Origin: Pedobacter cryoconitis
Lineage (GTDB): Bacteria; Bacteroidota; Bacteroidia; Sphingobacteriales; Sphingobacteriaceae
Direction of reading: 5' to 3'
DNA length: 64,000 nucleotides
Assembly (NCBI RefSeq): GCF_014200595.1
Contig: NZ_JACHCG010000001.1
Span: 2,356,001 to 2,420,000 of the forward strand
A program made the translations under genes and the position numbers. Every line of letters begins with the position of its first letter. Position 1 is the first letter of the stretch. This document shows positions 31,405 through 41,120 of this stretch, in pieces. The notes under the pieces are model-generated. The model did no database searches and had not been told where the DNA came from. It saw only the letters and a program-made list of their open reading frames with translations.

Positions 31405-32394
31405 TTAACGGCCGATGCTCATCGCTTTATCCTGTTCCTTATTCTTAGATAGGTTTTTAGCTGTTAAATCTGCTTTAAGATTTACGGACTCTTTCAGGAA
31501 CTGTTCCCGTTTTTCATACATACCTGATTCTGAGAAGAAGTTTAGATTATAAAACCTTGGTACAGGCTCAATAAAGACTTTGATGGCTTTACCTTCTTTT
31601 TCTACGGTCACCAAAACCCGGTTTCCTTGTTTCAAAGAATCTTCCAGCTCTTTCCGGTTTTCTGGTTTTTCAAGTTCTTTAATATTAAACTCATCGAGTT
31701 TTTTACCAAGATCAAAACCATAATTAGGATCTCGCCATGCAGAAAATTGATAGTGCCCATTTTTTTTCCCGGATTCCATATCAAATTTGATCCATGCTTT
31801 ATACGTTTCACCCCGACTGGCATCAAGCATATCATCCCGATAAATCGTTCTTCCCTGAATTAAATTAGCAGATTGTTCTTTTGTGAAACCTTTGCCCCTG
31901 TCTAAACGGATAGTCTCGGTAATCGGCGGGGTACGAAAAGCGGTAGCGAATGTCCTATCAATAAAATTAATTTTACCTTTTTCCATACTGGCAAGTAACC
32001 CGCTTTTTTGAAAAGTTTCGCCCACGGATAATTTACTATTCACTTCTTGTTCTTTAAAAAGGGCTATAGCATCTGCCCGATCGCCTACCTTTTTGAATTG
32101 TTGCTTTCCATCCTTTTCCGGCAATGTCACAAAGAAACTCTTACCCTCCTCCAGCGGTTGACCTTTGTGAAAGGAAATATCATATTTATTCAAAAAATAA
32201 TAATCGGACTGGCTAGATTGTTTAAAGGGAAGGTCAAAGGTCACATACCCTTTTTCGGTAATATGGATACCTTCCTTCAACTTAAATTCCGGTACACCAG
32301 TTTTCATTTTTTCTTCCATGTCAGAAACTAGCATTTCACTGAAACCTAACTTTCTTAACTCCTCTTTGAGGTTTTCCAAATTGTTTAAATTCAT
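31405..32394 (-). CDS. DUF3945-type protein 1 of the tra operon
   Basis: The 329-residue protein has the DUF3945/DUF4099 pattern, with ANLIQGRTIYRD and the repeat-like WIKFDMES....FSAWRDPNYGFDL. Such proteins are common in Bacteroidota conjugative elements, often joined to topoisomerases. It has a second copy just upstream (32417-33472) with the shared segment GRPVYKD/GRTIYRD. It is probably cytosolic; the role in transfer or DNA processing is unknown. Confidence 0.8.
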   Translation of the reverse strand: MNLNNLENLKEELRKLGFSEMLVSDMEEKMKTGVPEFKLKEGIHITEKGYVTFDLPFKQSSQSDYYFLNKYDISFHKGQPLEEGKSFFVTLPEKDGKQQFKKVGDRADAIALFKEQEVNSKLSVGETFQKSGLLASMEKGKINFIDRTFATAFRTPPITETIRLDRGKGFTKEQSANLIQGRTIYRDDMLDASRGETYKAWIKFDMESGKKNGHYQFSAWRDPNYGFDLGKKLDEFNIKELEKPENRKELEDSLKQGNRVLVTVEKEGKAIKVFIEPVPRFYNLNFFSESGMYEKREQFLKESVNLKADLTAKNLSKNKEQDKAMSIGR

Positions 32395-32416
32395 ATCTTT
32401 TTATGTTAAAATTGAT

Positions 32417-33472
32417 TTAACGGATCATCGCAAGGCTTTGCCTTGGTGAGATGTCCTGTAATTTGATGAGTAGCTTAAATTTGTTTTGAGCTTGTTTTTC
32501 TGGCTCTTTAATTTTCTCGACTATTGAAGTAAAGCTGATTGGTTTTTTATCCTGGTCGAAGAAATTCAAAGTTTTATGAGCAGGATCAGCATTCAGATAA
32601 AATTTACCTTTATCTGGAATTTCAAATGCTATTGTACTCCCCTGTTCTAAACCCTTGCGGATGCTTTCCTTGGTTAACCCAAAACAATTGAGTTTATCCG
32701 CATGCGCGATGATTTCTTTTTTCAGATCAAAATCATATAAAGGAGAATAGCTAATCAATTGACTTTCACCGTTAATTGTTTTCTCTTTAGTATCAACTTG
32801 AACCCAACGCTGACTTATAGTACCATCCGAGTTTTCATAGTCCTTATAAACAGGTCTGCCCTGCAATAAATTAACTGCTTCAATGACACTGATGTTATTT
32901 TCAATAGGTAGCTTGCAGGTGATGGATTCCCCATTTTCAGGTATCAAAGTTGCTGTAAAGCCATTGTAGTGATAACTACCAAATCTGTCTTTTTCTAAAT
33001 GGATGTTAACCTTTAACTTACTATTGTCATTTAATTTGTTTAAGGATTCGACATCAATTTTAGGGCTTTCAAAATCTAGTTTGTTATCCAATTTACCCGT
33101 GAATGAACTGAGTTCGGCCTTTTTCAATTCCGCTTGTAATGACTCCAGATTTTCAGCACTATTTTTTTCGAACATTCTTAAGTGGCCTGGCTTATCAATT
33201 AATAAAGACTTGGCACGAATAAAGAGTCTAACGATTAAATTTGGGTATAGCTTTTTTTGAAGATTATGGGTCACGGTTTTAATGACCTTCAAAAACAACT
33301 TTTCTTTATCGGAAGGATTAACGCTTATTCGATATGCACCTTTTGTGAGAAAATCATACTTAAATCTTAGGGTGTCTTTATTGTCAGTTATTCCAGTGAG
33401 TTCAGCAAATGCTTTTTGGTGTTCTTCCCAATTTTTCCAGAGCTGCTCAGCCCGGTTGATCTGGCTGGCCAT
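32417..33472 (-). CDS. DUF3945-type protein 2 of the tra operon
   Basis: The 351-residue protein shares with its neighbour the segment LLQGRPVYKD, an adjacent strand-rich part and a hydrophilic Lys-rich N-terminal half. It starts one base after the traM stop, so translation is coupled to the mating-pair genes. No catalytic motif is seen. It occupies the place where TraN would be expected. Confidence 0.75.
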   Translation of the reverse strand: MASQINRAEQLWKNWEEHQKAFAELTGITDNKDTLRFKYDFLTKGAYRISVNPSDKEKLFLKVIKTVTHNLQKKLYPNLIVRLFIRAKSLLIDKPGHLRMFEKNSAENLESLQAELKKAELSSFTGKLDNKLDFESPKIDVESLNKLNDNSKLKVNIHLEKDRFGSYHYNGFTATLIPENGESITCKLPIENNISVIEAVNLLQGRPVYKDYENSDGTISQRWVQVDTKEKTINGESQLISYSPLYDFDLKKEIIAHADKLNCFGLTKESIRKGLEQGSTIAFEIPDKGKFYLNADPAHKTLNFFDQDKKPISFTSIVEKIKEPEKQAQNKFKLLIKLQDISPRQSLAMIR

Positions 33473-34528
33473 TTAACGTACTTTTAAATCGTTATTACGT
33501 AAAAGGATAGCTTTGCCTGCCTGGAGCTTTACCTTGACATTTCGCAATTTCTTACTCACCAAACCTTTTGCCGCTTCTATTCCAGCACCAGCGACTTGGG
33601 TAACGAGTGTTTGATCAAAACCAAAGCCCATCCCACGAATAGCATTATCAGTACCACTATTAAGTGCATCGCCAAACATCGCTTCGGGGGCATCAATACC
33701 AATCATCCCGTCTAAGCTATATACAGAAAGGTTTACTGGAATGATAGAAGTACCTAACCTGATCAGCTTGATATCAAGTAGTAATCGCTGGTTAACAATT
33801 TGGCAAGCCCCAAAAAGTGCATGACCTTTTGGGATCAACATACCGTTTATACGCATCGTATCTTGCAGGATGACTTTAACGGTAGCTCCTTGTACAGCTT
33901 TTTTATTGTCAGCAATTGTCGCTGGAATAGCTTTAAAAATACTGTCAGTAATAACAGGCTGATTTTTGTATTTCTGCTGAACACGCTCTGGATGCTGAAT
34001 ATCAAGTATATTTTGCATCAGTCCATTAAGCTGGGTCATTTCAGGATCTTCGGTTTTATTGTTCTGCATGGTCTTCATTAGGTTTTCCAACCGATCAACA
34101 TCATTTTTAATCGATGATCCCTGTACACCTTGCTGAAATGAACTCGATTTGTAACCAGTTTCTACAGGCTTATTAATTTCTTTGTTCAATGCTTCGAGTT
34201 TTGCATTAATTTCTTTAGTCTGCGGCTGGGTTGATTCAGCAGTAAATCCCAAGCGTCCTGCAACATCCTGAATACTACCAGATTTATTATGACCAGAAGA
34301 ATCGTTATCAGCCAAGTCGTAGAAGCCTAATTTGTCCTTGGGTTCGTCCTTGTTAATATTTGCATCAGGTAAATTGGTATTCATTCCAGCTTTAACATTT
34401 TGCTGGTTAAGGCCGGTAGCACTTTTACCACCGCCTAAGTAGGAAAATGTAAAAGCAAGTAAAGGGATAATCAAAACCGGGAGAAATAGTAATATTTTTC
34501 CTGTGGTCATTCGTTTTTTAGTTTCCAT
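33473..34528 (-). CDS. traM: Conjugative transposon protein TraM (VirB10-like)
   Basis: The 351-residue protein has an N-terminal membrane anchor (about residues 11-30), a Gln/Asn-rich periplasmic linker and a conserved C-terminal domain (GHALFGACQIVNQRLLLDIKLIRLG, then SVYSLDGMIGIDAPEA). This is the TraM pattern of Bacteroidota conjugative elements, a VirB10-like part of the mating channel that spans the envelope. It lies in the tra order after the 71-residue TraL-like gene. Confidence 0.93.
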   Translation of the reverse strand: METKKRMTTGKILLFLPVLIIPLLAFTFSYLGGGKSATGLNQQNVKAGMNTNLPDANINKDEPKDKLGFYDLADNDSSGHNKSGSIQDVAGRLGFTAESTQPQTKEINAKLEALNKEINKPVETGYKSSSFQQGVQGSSIKNDVDRLENLMKTMQNNKTEDPEMTQLNGLMQNILDIQHPERVQQKYKNQPVITDSIFKAIPATIADNKKAVQGATVKVILQDTMRINGMLIPKGHALFGACQIVNQRLLLDIKLIRLGTSIIPVNLSVYSLDGMIGIDAPEAMFGDALNSGTDNAIRGMGFGFDQTLVTQVAGAGIEAAKGLVSKKLRNVKVKLQAGKAILLRNNDLKVR

Positions 34529-34554
34529 ATAGTCTATTTATGGTTAAGAATTTA

Positions 34555-34770
34555 TTAATGAAAAGCACTAACAATAAGGTAAAGGCAGTATGAACCGAAG
34601 GTTGCTATGAATATGATTAAAGCAAATAACAGGGTCTTACTATTTAACATACTGGTTTTGCTGTTTAAAAAATCAGCCCATTGTCGCTGTTTACCAATTA
34701 CCTTGATAGAAATTTGTTCACTGAGTAGCTTCTGTTGTACAGGCCGTTTAGTTCTTTTAAAAAATTTCAT
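34555..34770 (-). CDS. Small TraL-like membrane protein
   Basis: The 71-residue protein has a basic N-terminus and one membrane segment (about residues 45-68). It stands in the place of TraL, between TraK and TraM, with 3 and 26 bases of spacing. The call rests on position and topology. Confidence 0.65.
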   Translation of the reverse strand: MKFFKRTKRPVQQKLLSEQISIKVIGKQRQWADFLNSKTSMLNSKTLLFALIIFIATFGSYCLYLIVSAFH

Positions 34771-34773
34771 AAT

Positions 34774-35391
34774 TTAAAATTTAGGGGGTAAGTCCCTGTT
34801 TTCCAGAATCTCCCAATTTCGGATTAGAAATCCGTGTGGATTATCATCTGTCTGATTTTTGATATCGTCAATAAAACCTTGGGTTACTAGCTTACGAAGC
34901 GTCGTGCCGCTAGACCTCCTTAACTTTTGGGTAGCATAACAAGTAAATTGATAGGGATATACGTTTACATCCAATTTGATGCTATCCGGTGTAATTTCCT
35001 GGCTAATGTTAGCAGAAATGAGATTATTATAATAACCAGATTCCCGCAAATTGTCATACTGCTTTTTAGCTGATTCATCGGCTAGGTAAAGGGATTTATT
35101 GATCGATGCCCGAATTGCTTTATCGTCGGGACTTAGATCAAAAAAATAATGATGAAATGTCTTGACGTGATCCCGCAGCTCTACTGGTAGATTGCTCTTT
35201 CTATCTGAAGCTACTGCTTCGAGTACTTTACCATTATACAATACAAATATCTTTTGATATGCTTTATCAATAATTCGGTTATTGTTATAGATGGTAAAGC
35301 AGATAGTAATTGCATTTGCAATTATTAAAAAGATGCTGAATCTTTTGATGTGTTTGAAAGCAGTGTCGATATTCCTGAATTGGCTGAACAT
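34774..35391 (-). CDS. traK: Conjugative transposon protein TraK (VirB8-like)
   Basis: The 205-residue protein has one N-terminal membrane segment (about 18-36) and then a periplasmic domain in the TraK style, with FHHYFFDLSPDDKAI and NVYPYQFTCYATQKL. TraK is thought to be the VirB8-like bridge of the mating channel. It is 13 bases behind traJ in the same operon. Confidence 0.93.
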   Translation of the reverse strand: MFSQFRNIDTAFKHIKRFSIFLIIANAITICFTIYNNNRIIDKAYQKIFVLYNGKVLEAVASDRKSNLPVELRDHVKTFHHYFFDLSPDDKAIRASINKSLYLADESAKKQYDNLRESGYYNNLISANISQEITPDSIKLDVNVYPYQFTCYATQKLRRSSGTTLRKLVTQGFIDDIKNQTDDNPHGFLIRNWEILENRDLPPKF

Positions 35392-35404
35392 AATTTGGAT
35401 TTAG

Positions 35405-36595
35405 TTATTTGCCTGAAAGTTTGTCTTTAAAGTAATCCTGCCCTGATGCTTCGGCCATTCCATTAGCAAGATTTCTCCTTGCATCGTCAAAACGGTCAAC
35501 GATCATTCCTGCTCCTGCACTGGCTCCCGCTAAACTTCTTGCACCGACACTCTGCCCCATATTTATAGAGGTACCAGCCATGGAATTAACTTTTGTTAAA
35601 ATTGAATTTCCACCTCCTGCATGTATAATAAAGTTGGCTACAGTTGGAACACATAGATATCCGGCAATCCCAATGATCAAAAAGACCAGGTATGCTGTAT
35701 CCGCACTACTAAATGAAGTATCTCCAGATTTTTGTACCTCAGCAATATCCAGCTTGATCATATTTTGCTGTATTTTACCTAAGATTGCCCCAAAGATGTT
35801 AGCTATAGGAAGCCATAAGAAAATATTAATGTATCTGGCGATCCAAACAGATAACGTATGGTTGAGGCCGTCAAAAACTGAAAACCCCAATACAAACGGG
35901 CCAAGAATGGCAAGAACAATGAGCATAAAAGTTCGGATAGTGTTGAGGCAAAGCGAGGCAGCATAATAAACCACTTGTAAAACCTCACTTAAAAAAGTCT
36001 TAAATCCTTGTCGCATTTTGTAATCTTGCTTATCAAGCCAAAACCGCATATTATTCCCAATAGAAGCTAACCATCCCTCTTTGTCGCCCTTCTTGTCATC
36101 GGGATGGGTATACTTGTACCATTCTTTCCGATCTCCAAATCCATCCTCGCCTACTAGGAACTTCCATTTATCGGTTTTTTTCAATTCGAGTTCTTTTCGC
36201 TTTAAGAGAGCTTTTATAGTAACATCGCTCTTTTCTACCATAGAAGCTGTGGCTGAGATTGTAGGATTAAGTATCCCATTCATTACACCGAGAACAGACG
36301 GATAAAGAAGAATAGCAAGACCAAGAGCGAAAGGACGCATTAAAGGATAAAAGTCTATTGCCTCGGCGTTCGCAATGTTGCGCCACACACGATTACCAAT
36401 ATAAAAGATGGCACCAAATCCAGCTATTCCTCTAGCCATAGAGGTAAGATCAGAACATAGTGGGATCATTTCATAATAAACCCCATCTAAGACTTTTTGT
36501 AAACCGCCTACATATTCACCTACTCCCTGAGCCATTGAGCTAAAAGGCAATAAAAGTGATACGATCACAACGGTAAATACTATTGTGTTTTTCAT
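35405..36595 (-). CDS. traJ: Conjugative transposon protein TraJ (VirB6-like)
   Basis: The 396-residue protein has a signal-like N-terminus and several membrane segments (near 65-85, 95-112, 195-240, 240-270, 295-320 and others) in the style of TraJ, a VirB6-like inner membrane channel part. The motifs SMARGIAGFGAIFYI and TVANFIIHAGGGNS are visible. I choose the ATG at 36595, because the longer frame begins with TTG and would overlap the previous gene. Confidence 0.92.
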   Translation of the reverse strand: MKNTIVFTVVIVSLLLPFSSMAQGVGEYVGGLQKVLDGVYYEMIPLCSDLTSMARGIAGFGAIFYIGNRVWRNIANAEAIDFYPLMRPFALGLAILLYPSVLGVMNGILNPTISATASMVEKSDVTIKALLKRKELELKKTDKWKFLVGEDGFGDRKEWYKYTHPDDKKGDKEGWLASIGNNMRFWLDKQDYKMRQGFKTFLSEVLQVVYYAASLCLNTIRTFMLIVLAILGPFVLGFSVFDGLNHTLSVWIARYINIFLWLPIANIFGAILGKIQQNMIKLDIAEVQKSGDTSFSSADTAYLVFLIIGIAGYLCVPTVANFIIHAGGGNSILTKVNSMAGTSINMGQSVGARSLAGASAGAGMIVDRFDDARRNLANGMAEASGQDYFKDKLSGK

Positions 36596-36605
36596 AATGT
36601 TAGGT

Positions 36606-37241
36606 TTAAGGGTATAAATCCAGAGTCCCGGCAATGTCTTTTCTTTGAGATTCGCGCTGAAGCGAAAGTGAAAGTGCCTGGTTATTGAAATTTCGCAAGA
36701 AAATGAGCTTATCTTCTGTATCTAAAAATATTTTATCGATTGCTCGCAGACGTTCATCATCACTCATTCTTAATTTTGAAGAGGTAATGATCATTGTCAG
36801 TTGATCAAGGTTTTCCATACTCTGATCAAATAGTTGCTTGTAAACCCTACCTAAATACTCAATTTCTAAGGGGTTGAAATTATTGGTGCTTTTGAACTGC
36901 CTGAAAGCATTCTTATATTCTGAAAGGATACGCTTTTGATAGGTTATAATATCGACTACTCTACGGTATTTTTTCACTTCGGGGCTTACCAGCATCAGTC
37001 CGTCAAGAAAAACCTCGTGTAAAGAGAAGTTGCCCTGAGAAATATTTCTAATGGCATTATAACCACCTGAAACAATAGAATATCCCTTTTTCATATCACT
37101 GAGGATATTTTTTAGCTGGCTTAATTTCTCTACGTTCAAAAGGAGCTGTTGTACTTCGGTAGATTGTGCACGGCTTTGTGATCCGATCAGGCAAAAGATC
37201 AGCAAAAGCAATATTTTGAGATTGGATTTAATTAATTTCAT
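36606..37241 (-). CDS. TraI-like secreted protein 3 (TerB-like annotation)
   Basis: The 211-residue protein has a signal peptide and a helical body. It shares with the next two genes the plan GYSIVSGGYNAIRNISQGNFSLHEVFLDGL and KLRMSDDERLRAIDKIF. Similar proteins are sometimes named TerB-like tellurite resistance, which has no support in this context. It is part of a tandem triplet in the tra operon and probably acts in the periplasm during mating-pair assembly. Confidence 0.75.
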   Translation of the reverse strand: MKLIKSNLKILLLLIFCLIGSQSRAQSTEVQQLLLNVEKLSQLKNILSDMKKGYSIVSGGYNAIRNISQGNFSLHEVFLDGLMLVSPEVKKYRRVVDIITYQKRILSEYKNAFRQFKSTNNFNPLEIEYLGRVYKQLFDQSMENLDQLTMIITSSKLRMSDDERLRAIDKIFLDTEDKLIFLRNFNNQALSLSLQRESQRKDIAGTLDLYP

Positions 37242-37881
37242 AATTCCTCCTAAGCTGATTGATCCATAATTGTTGTTGCTCTGATTGTCTTAAAAGGGTG
37301 TTTACCTGTCCAATAAAATCCATTGTAAAGGCATATTTGTCGATCATAGAATCATATAATTTATCCAGCCGCTTTAATCTTTCTTCATCCCTCATTTTTA
37401 TCTTACCGGAAGTAATAATTAAAAGCAATTCCTCCAGATCATTTCCACAATCCAAAATAACCTGAGATTGAACATCCCCAACATAAGATTGATTAGGCAG
37501 AGAGAGCAGATCATTATATTTTACCGACGCAAAGGCTTTGCTGATACGGATTTGATAGTCAATAATTTCAATGACTTTATAATTTTTACGAACCGCAGGG
37601 CTTACCAATTTAAGAGAGTTAATGAAACCCGAATGCAGATTAAACTCACCGCTGGTAATGTCCCTGACCGTCTGGAGTCCCGAACTCGCAATATCATATC
37701 CTTTTTTAGCGTAGCCTATATAAACTTGTAATGCGGCTATCTGTTCCAGTAGATATCTCTTTTGTGTCTTTTTCTGGTTAAAAAACTCACCAAAGGTCTG
37801 GCCTTGGCTTAATTGTACAGTAATCAGCATGATCAGGGCAACTGAAACTGAGATTTTCCAGAGATTATTTTTCAATTCCAT
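37228..37881 (-). CDS. TraI-like secreted protein 2
   Basis: The 217-residue protein has a signal peptide (about 1-27) and shares with the next gene YIGYAKKGYDIASSGLQTVRDI and KIKMRDEERLKRLDKLY. It overlaps its neighbours by 14 and 17 bases, so the three genes are tightly coupled. The tandem of three related helical secreted proteins is typical of Sphingobacteriaceae tra operons; the function is not known. Confidence 0.75.
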   Translation of the reverse strand: MELKNNLWKISVSVALIMLITVQLSQGQTFGEFFNQKKTQKRYLLEQIAALQVYIGYAKKGYDIASSGLQTVRDITSGEFNLHSGFINSLKLVSPAVRKNYKVIEIIDYQIRISKAFASVKYNDLLSLPNQSYVGDVQSQVILDCGNDLEELLLIITSGKIKMRDEERLKRLDKLYDSMIDKYAFTMDFIGQVNTLLRQSEQQQLWINQLRRNYEIN

Positions 37882-38566
37882 ATATTTCTTTTAATTGAGC
37901 GGTTTCGTCCAACGAGGTAGCCCGCTGAATACTTAAGGTTATATTTCCAGTATTAAACTGTTTGAGGTCATTGTAATTATCGTCCATCTGATCGGCAGCT
38001 CTATTAATGACTTCGAGTCTTTCAGCATCAGACATTTGTGTTTTGAATGAGCTGATTACCATCAATATTTGATCTAGGTTTTTGATACTTTCATCCAGTA
38101 TGCCGGAATACACCTTTTCCATGTGATTTAATTCCTCAGCATTAAAATGTTTATCCTGTCGGAATAGGTTCCACGCCCACTTATACTCGTCCACAATCGC
38201 AACCTGTTTTTGAGTGAGGTCTTTGATTCTTTTGTAATAAGCGATAGAAGATTTAATCTTCCAAAGCTCATCGTAATACTCACTGTAAAGGTTTTTCTGT
38301 TTTGTCGTCCAGTCAGCGATCTCAGTTAGTTTTAATTTGGAAAGTTGATTTTCTAACACCTTTTGGGCATTTTGAAGCCAAATAGTTTGATTCTGCAAGC
38401 GCTGAATTTTAAGATCAACTGCTTTAATTACTTTTTTTACTCCAGCCTTAATCACTTCAACAACCGCTATTTGAGCATCTGCATTTTGCGGCAAAGCAAC
38501 AAATAATGTCATTGTACTGATAGGTAGGATGACCATATACTTCTTCATAAGTTTTATAATTTTCAT
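37865..38566 (-). CDS. traI: Conjugal transfer protein TraI-like 1
   Basis: The 233-residue protein has a signal peptide with hydrophobic core and A-x-A-type site (about 22-30), then a coiled helical body (LKIQRLQNQTIWLQNAQKVLENQLSKL is split by polar residues). It resembles the DUF4141/TraI group that follows TraG. I choose the ATG before KIIKLMKK; the longer frame uses TTG. It is the first of three related genes. Confidence 0.8.
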   Translation of the reverse strand: MKIIKLMKKYMVILPISTMTLFVALPQNADAQIAVVEVIKAGVKKVIKAVDLKIQRLQNQTIWLQNAQKVLENQLSKLKLTEIADWTTKQKNLYSEYYDELWKIKSSIAYYKRIKDLTQKQVAIVDEYKWAWNLFRQDKHFNAEELNHMEKVYSGILDESIKNLDQILMVISSFKTQMSDAERLEVINRAADQMDDNYNDLKQFNTGNITLSIQRATSLDETAQLKEIYGIEK

Positions 38567-38650
38567 GGTTATCAATTTTGTTTTTTATATGTATGCTGAC
38601 AGACAAGCCAACACCTGTTCATTAAGATCTGATAGATCTGATTTTAGAAA

Positions 38651-41119
38651 TCAAATACGTTTTCCATCCCTAATCTCCTGTGCTAGAATCCCTATTCCTT
38701 TAAGAATGCCCCCATACTTTCCAGCATATTCATGTACCAATAGTTTTTCTCTTTCTTCGGTACTGTAGGCTAGATATTCTTCAATAGAAACTTCAGTGCG
38801 GTAGACTTTTGAATGGCCGTTCCCCAACGAGATAAAAACCTCCTTATACTTGCGGGCAGGATCATTTGCTTTATTGAGGGATAATACCTGTGCCTTTTCC
38901 TTGTCGGTTAAGCCAAGTAACTCTTGGATAATCTCAAATTTGTTCTCGTATTTACTTTGATCCAATAAGATTTTACAATCACTATTATTAATGATTGCGT
39001 TTTTCACAATTGGGGAGCTGATGATATCTTCAATCTCCTGAGTCACCACAATTGGCTCCCCATAGAACTTCCGCATGGTTTTGAATAAATAGCGGATATA
39101 TTCAGCAGTTCCGGGTTTTATGATCGCTTTCCAACATTCCTCAATGAGCATTATTTTGCGAATACCTTTAAGCTTACGCATCTTGGAGATCACAAGCTCC
39201 ATAATGACCATAACGGTCACGCCAAATAAAATGGGATGCTCCTTCAAATTGTCCAGTTCAAAGACTATAAATCTTTCGTGAAGCATATCCAGGTTCTCGG
39301 TTGCATTGAGCAGGTAATCAAATTCACCACCTTTATAGTAGGGATTAAGAACATACAGGAAATTACCAATGTCAAAATCTTTCTCTTTAACTTTTCCGTT
39401 CTCCAACACCTGCATATACTCGAACATTAAGTACTCATAGAAGCTATTGAAGCAGGGGAATATATCTTGGTTCTTTTCTAAATGAGCTAGATAAAGAGTT
39501 AAGGCATTGGATATGGCGACATATTCGGAACGGCGATAAGGTTCATCATCTTTTTTCCAAAGTGCCAAGAGAAGGGTTTTAATGCTCTCCCGTTTCTCGG
39601 TATCCATCACGTCCCCGTCTGCCAAATAGAAAGGGTTAAATTTTATCGGATCTTCCTCTGTATACGTAAAATAATATCCTCCTACTAATTCACATAGCCC
39701 CCTATAGCTGTGTCCAATGTCCATCACTACCACGTGAGAACCTTGTTCATAATAGCTTCTAAGCATATGATTGAGTAGAAAACTCTTTCCCGAACCGCTT
39801 GCACCCAAGCAAAATTTTGATCGGTTATTAATCCAACCAAGATCGAACGGCTCATTACTGATATCAACATTTATAGGATTTCCGGTAAGGCGATCACCAA
39901 ACCGAATACCATATTGACTAACTGATGATCTGTAGTTGGTTTCCAGATTAAAGAAGCAGGTAGATTGTTCTAAAAACGTGTCGAATGTGTCGTTCATGGG
40001 AAAATCTGCTTCATTTCCCGGTAATCCTGCAAACCATATTTGTGGTTGTCCGTCGGTTTCCTGTTTTGCAACTGCATCCATTTGAGCCATTGCTGAAGAG
40101 ACAAGATTTTTTAAGTCCTTTGCCTTTGCCTGATTGTCAGACCAAGCCATCACATTAAAATGAGCTTTTACAGGCAATCTGCCCGAAGCAATAGCTTCAT
40201 TTAAAAAGTCATTGGTAGCGTCACGGTTGATCGAATTTTCCCGCGAATAGGCTGATAAGGATTGAAGTCTTAGTTTTTTTGACTCCAATCGTTTAATAGT
40301 TTTCTGCGCATCTTCGATAAACACATATTGATTAAGGATGTGATTACAGTTTAATAGCGCCCCCAATGGACTGGCAAAACCGATACTAAATTTGGTACGA
40401 TCAGTAGAATACTTATCATAATTTATACGACTTCCACATAAGGCAGGCAGGTCTTCGGTGTCTGAAAGAGAATAGACTTCTACTTTTTTGTCACCCACAC
40501 GAATGCCATCTTTGATATGCACATCACGAATTACTGGCATTTGTTCCTTGGCCAATAAAAAACAGTAACGTTCGATTATGCCCGCTTTATTAGCTGTACC
40601 CGCAAGCTCATCGTCATTAAGCCTTTGTAGGGACACAAACCCGCTATCTTTTAAAACACTTTCGAACTGGCCTGCGGCATCCAAAAAATCCCCTATAAGA
40701 ACTGGATCAATGGTTTGAACAGGCACTATGGTCTTACGCAAGATATTATTGTAAACAGAGCTGGAAAGTTTTCTTCCTGCTGGTTTCTTCGTTAAATAGA
40801 TAAAGCACTCATGTTCCAGAAATGGTCTTTCATTAAAGAATTTCTCGCTGGATTTGGTTAGAAAACTTTGATCGTCCTTCTGAAAATCCGCCTTATAATT
40901 TGATGCTATAAACCAATCTTGTTTATGAAAAATGCTATGCTGCGGAAGGAGTTTAATAGCCCTGGTTAATGCCTGATGATAGGTTTCGTAATCCCGTTCA
41001 GAAAGGGTAAAAATCTCTGGCAAAGATGCTTTATACACGATAGTGATGTCGCCGTGCATGGAAAGAATACAGTTATTTTCCACTTTCCAGATCGGAAATA
41101 TGTTTGATGCTTCTACCAT
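38651..41119 (-). CDS. traG: TraG-family conjugation ATPase (VirB4-like)
   Basis: The 822-residue ATPase powers the mating channel. Walker A is GASGSGKS (residues 439-446 from this start), and a Walker B-type MLIEECWKAI lies near 686. The order and the presence of TraG_N-like N-terminal domain match the Bacteroidota conjugative transposon TraG. I choose the ATG just after the traF stop (TAATATG); the longer frame starts inside traF by 74 bases and is less likely. Confidence 0.95.
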   Translation of the reverse strand: MVEASNIFPIWKVENNCILSMHGDITIVYKASLPEIFTLSERDYETYHQALTRAIKLLPQHSIFHKQDWFIASNYKADFQKDDQSFLTKSSEKFFNERPFLEHECFIYLTKKPAGRKLSSSVYNNILRKTIVPVQTIDPVLIGDFLDAAGQFESVLKDSGFVSLQRLNDDELAGTANKAGIIERYCFLLAKEQMPVIRDVHIKDGIRVGDKKVEVYSLSDTEDLPALCGSRINYDKYSTDRTKFSIGFASPLGALLNCNHILNQYVFIEDAQKTIKRLESKKLRLQSLSAYSRENSINRDATNDFLNEAIASGRLPVKAHFNVMAWSDNQAKAKDLKNLVSSAMAQMDAVAKQETDGQPQIWFAGLPGNEADFPMNDTFDTFLEQSTCFFNLETNYRSSVSQYGIRFGDRLTGNPINVDISNEPFDLGWINNRSKFCLGASGSGKSFLLNHMLRSYYEQGSHVVVMDIGHSYRGLCELVGGYYFTYTEEDPIKFNPFYLADGDVMDTEKRESIKTLLLALWKKDDEPYRRSEYVAISNALTLYLAHLEKNQDIFPCFNSFYEYLMFEYMQVLENGKVKEKDFDIGNFLYVLNPYYKGGEFDYLLNATENLDMLHERFIVFELDNLKEHPILFGVTVMVIMELVISKMRKLKGIRKIMLIEECWKAIIKPGTAEYIRYLFKTMRKFYGEPIVVTQEIEDIISSPIVKNAIINNSDCKILLDQSKYENKFEIIQELLGLTDKEKAQVLSLNKANDPARKYKEVFISLGNGHSKVYRTEVSIEEYLAYSTEEREKLLVHEYAGKYGGILKGIGILAQEIRDGKRI

Positions 41120-41120
41120 A

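Noticed and set aside
31152..31448. Plus-strand reading frame of 98 codons
   Set aside because: It lies opposite the histone H1-like gene and the 3' end of the DUF3945-type gene, whose reading is better supported.
36606..37881. Tellurite resistance (TerB) function
   Set aside because: The genes are part of a tra operon and resemble TraI-like secreted proteins; no other ter gene is present.
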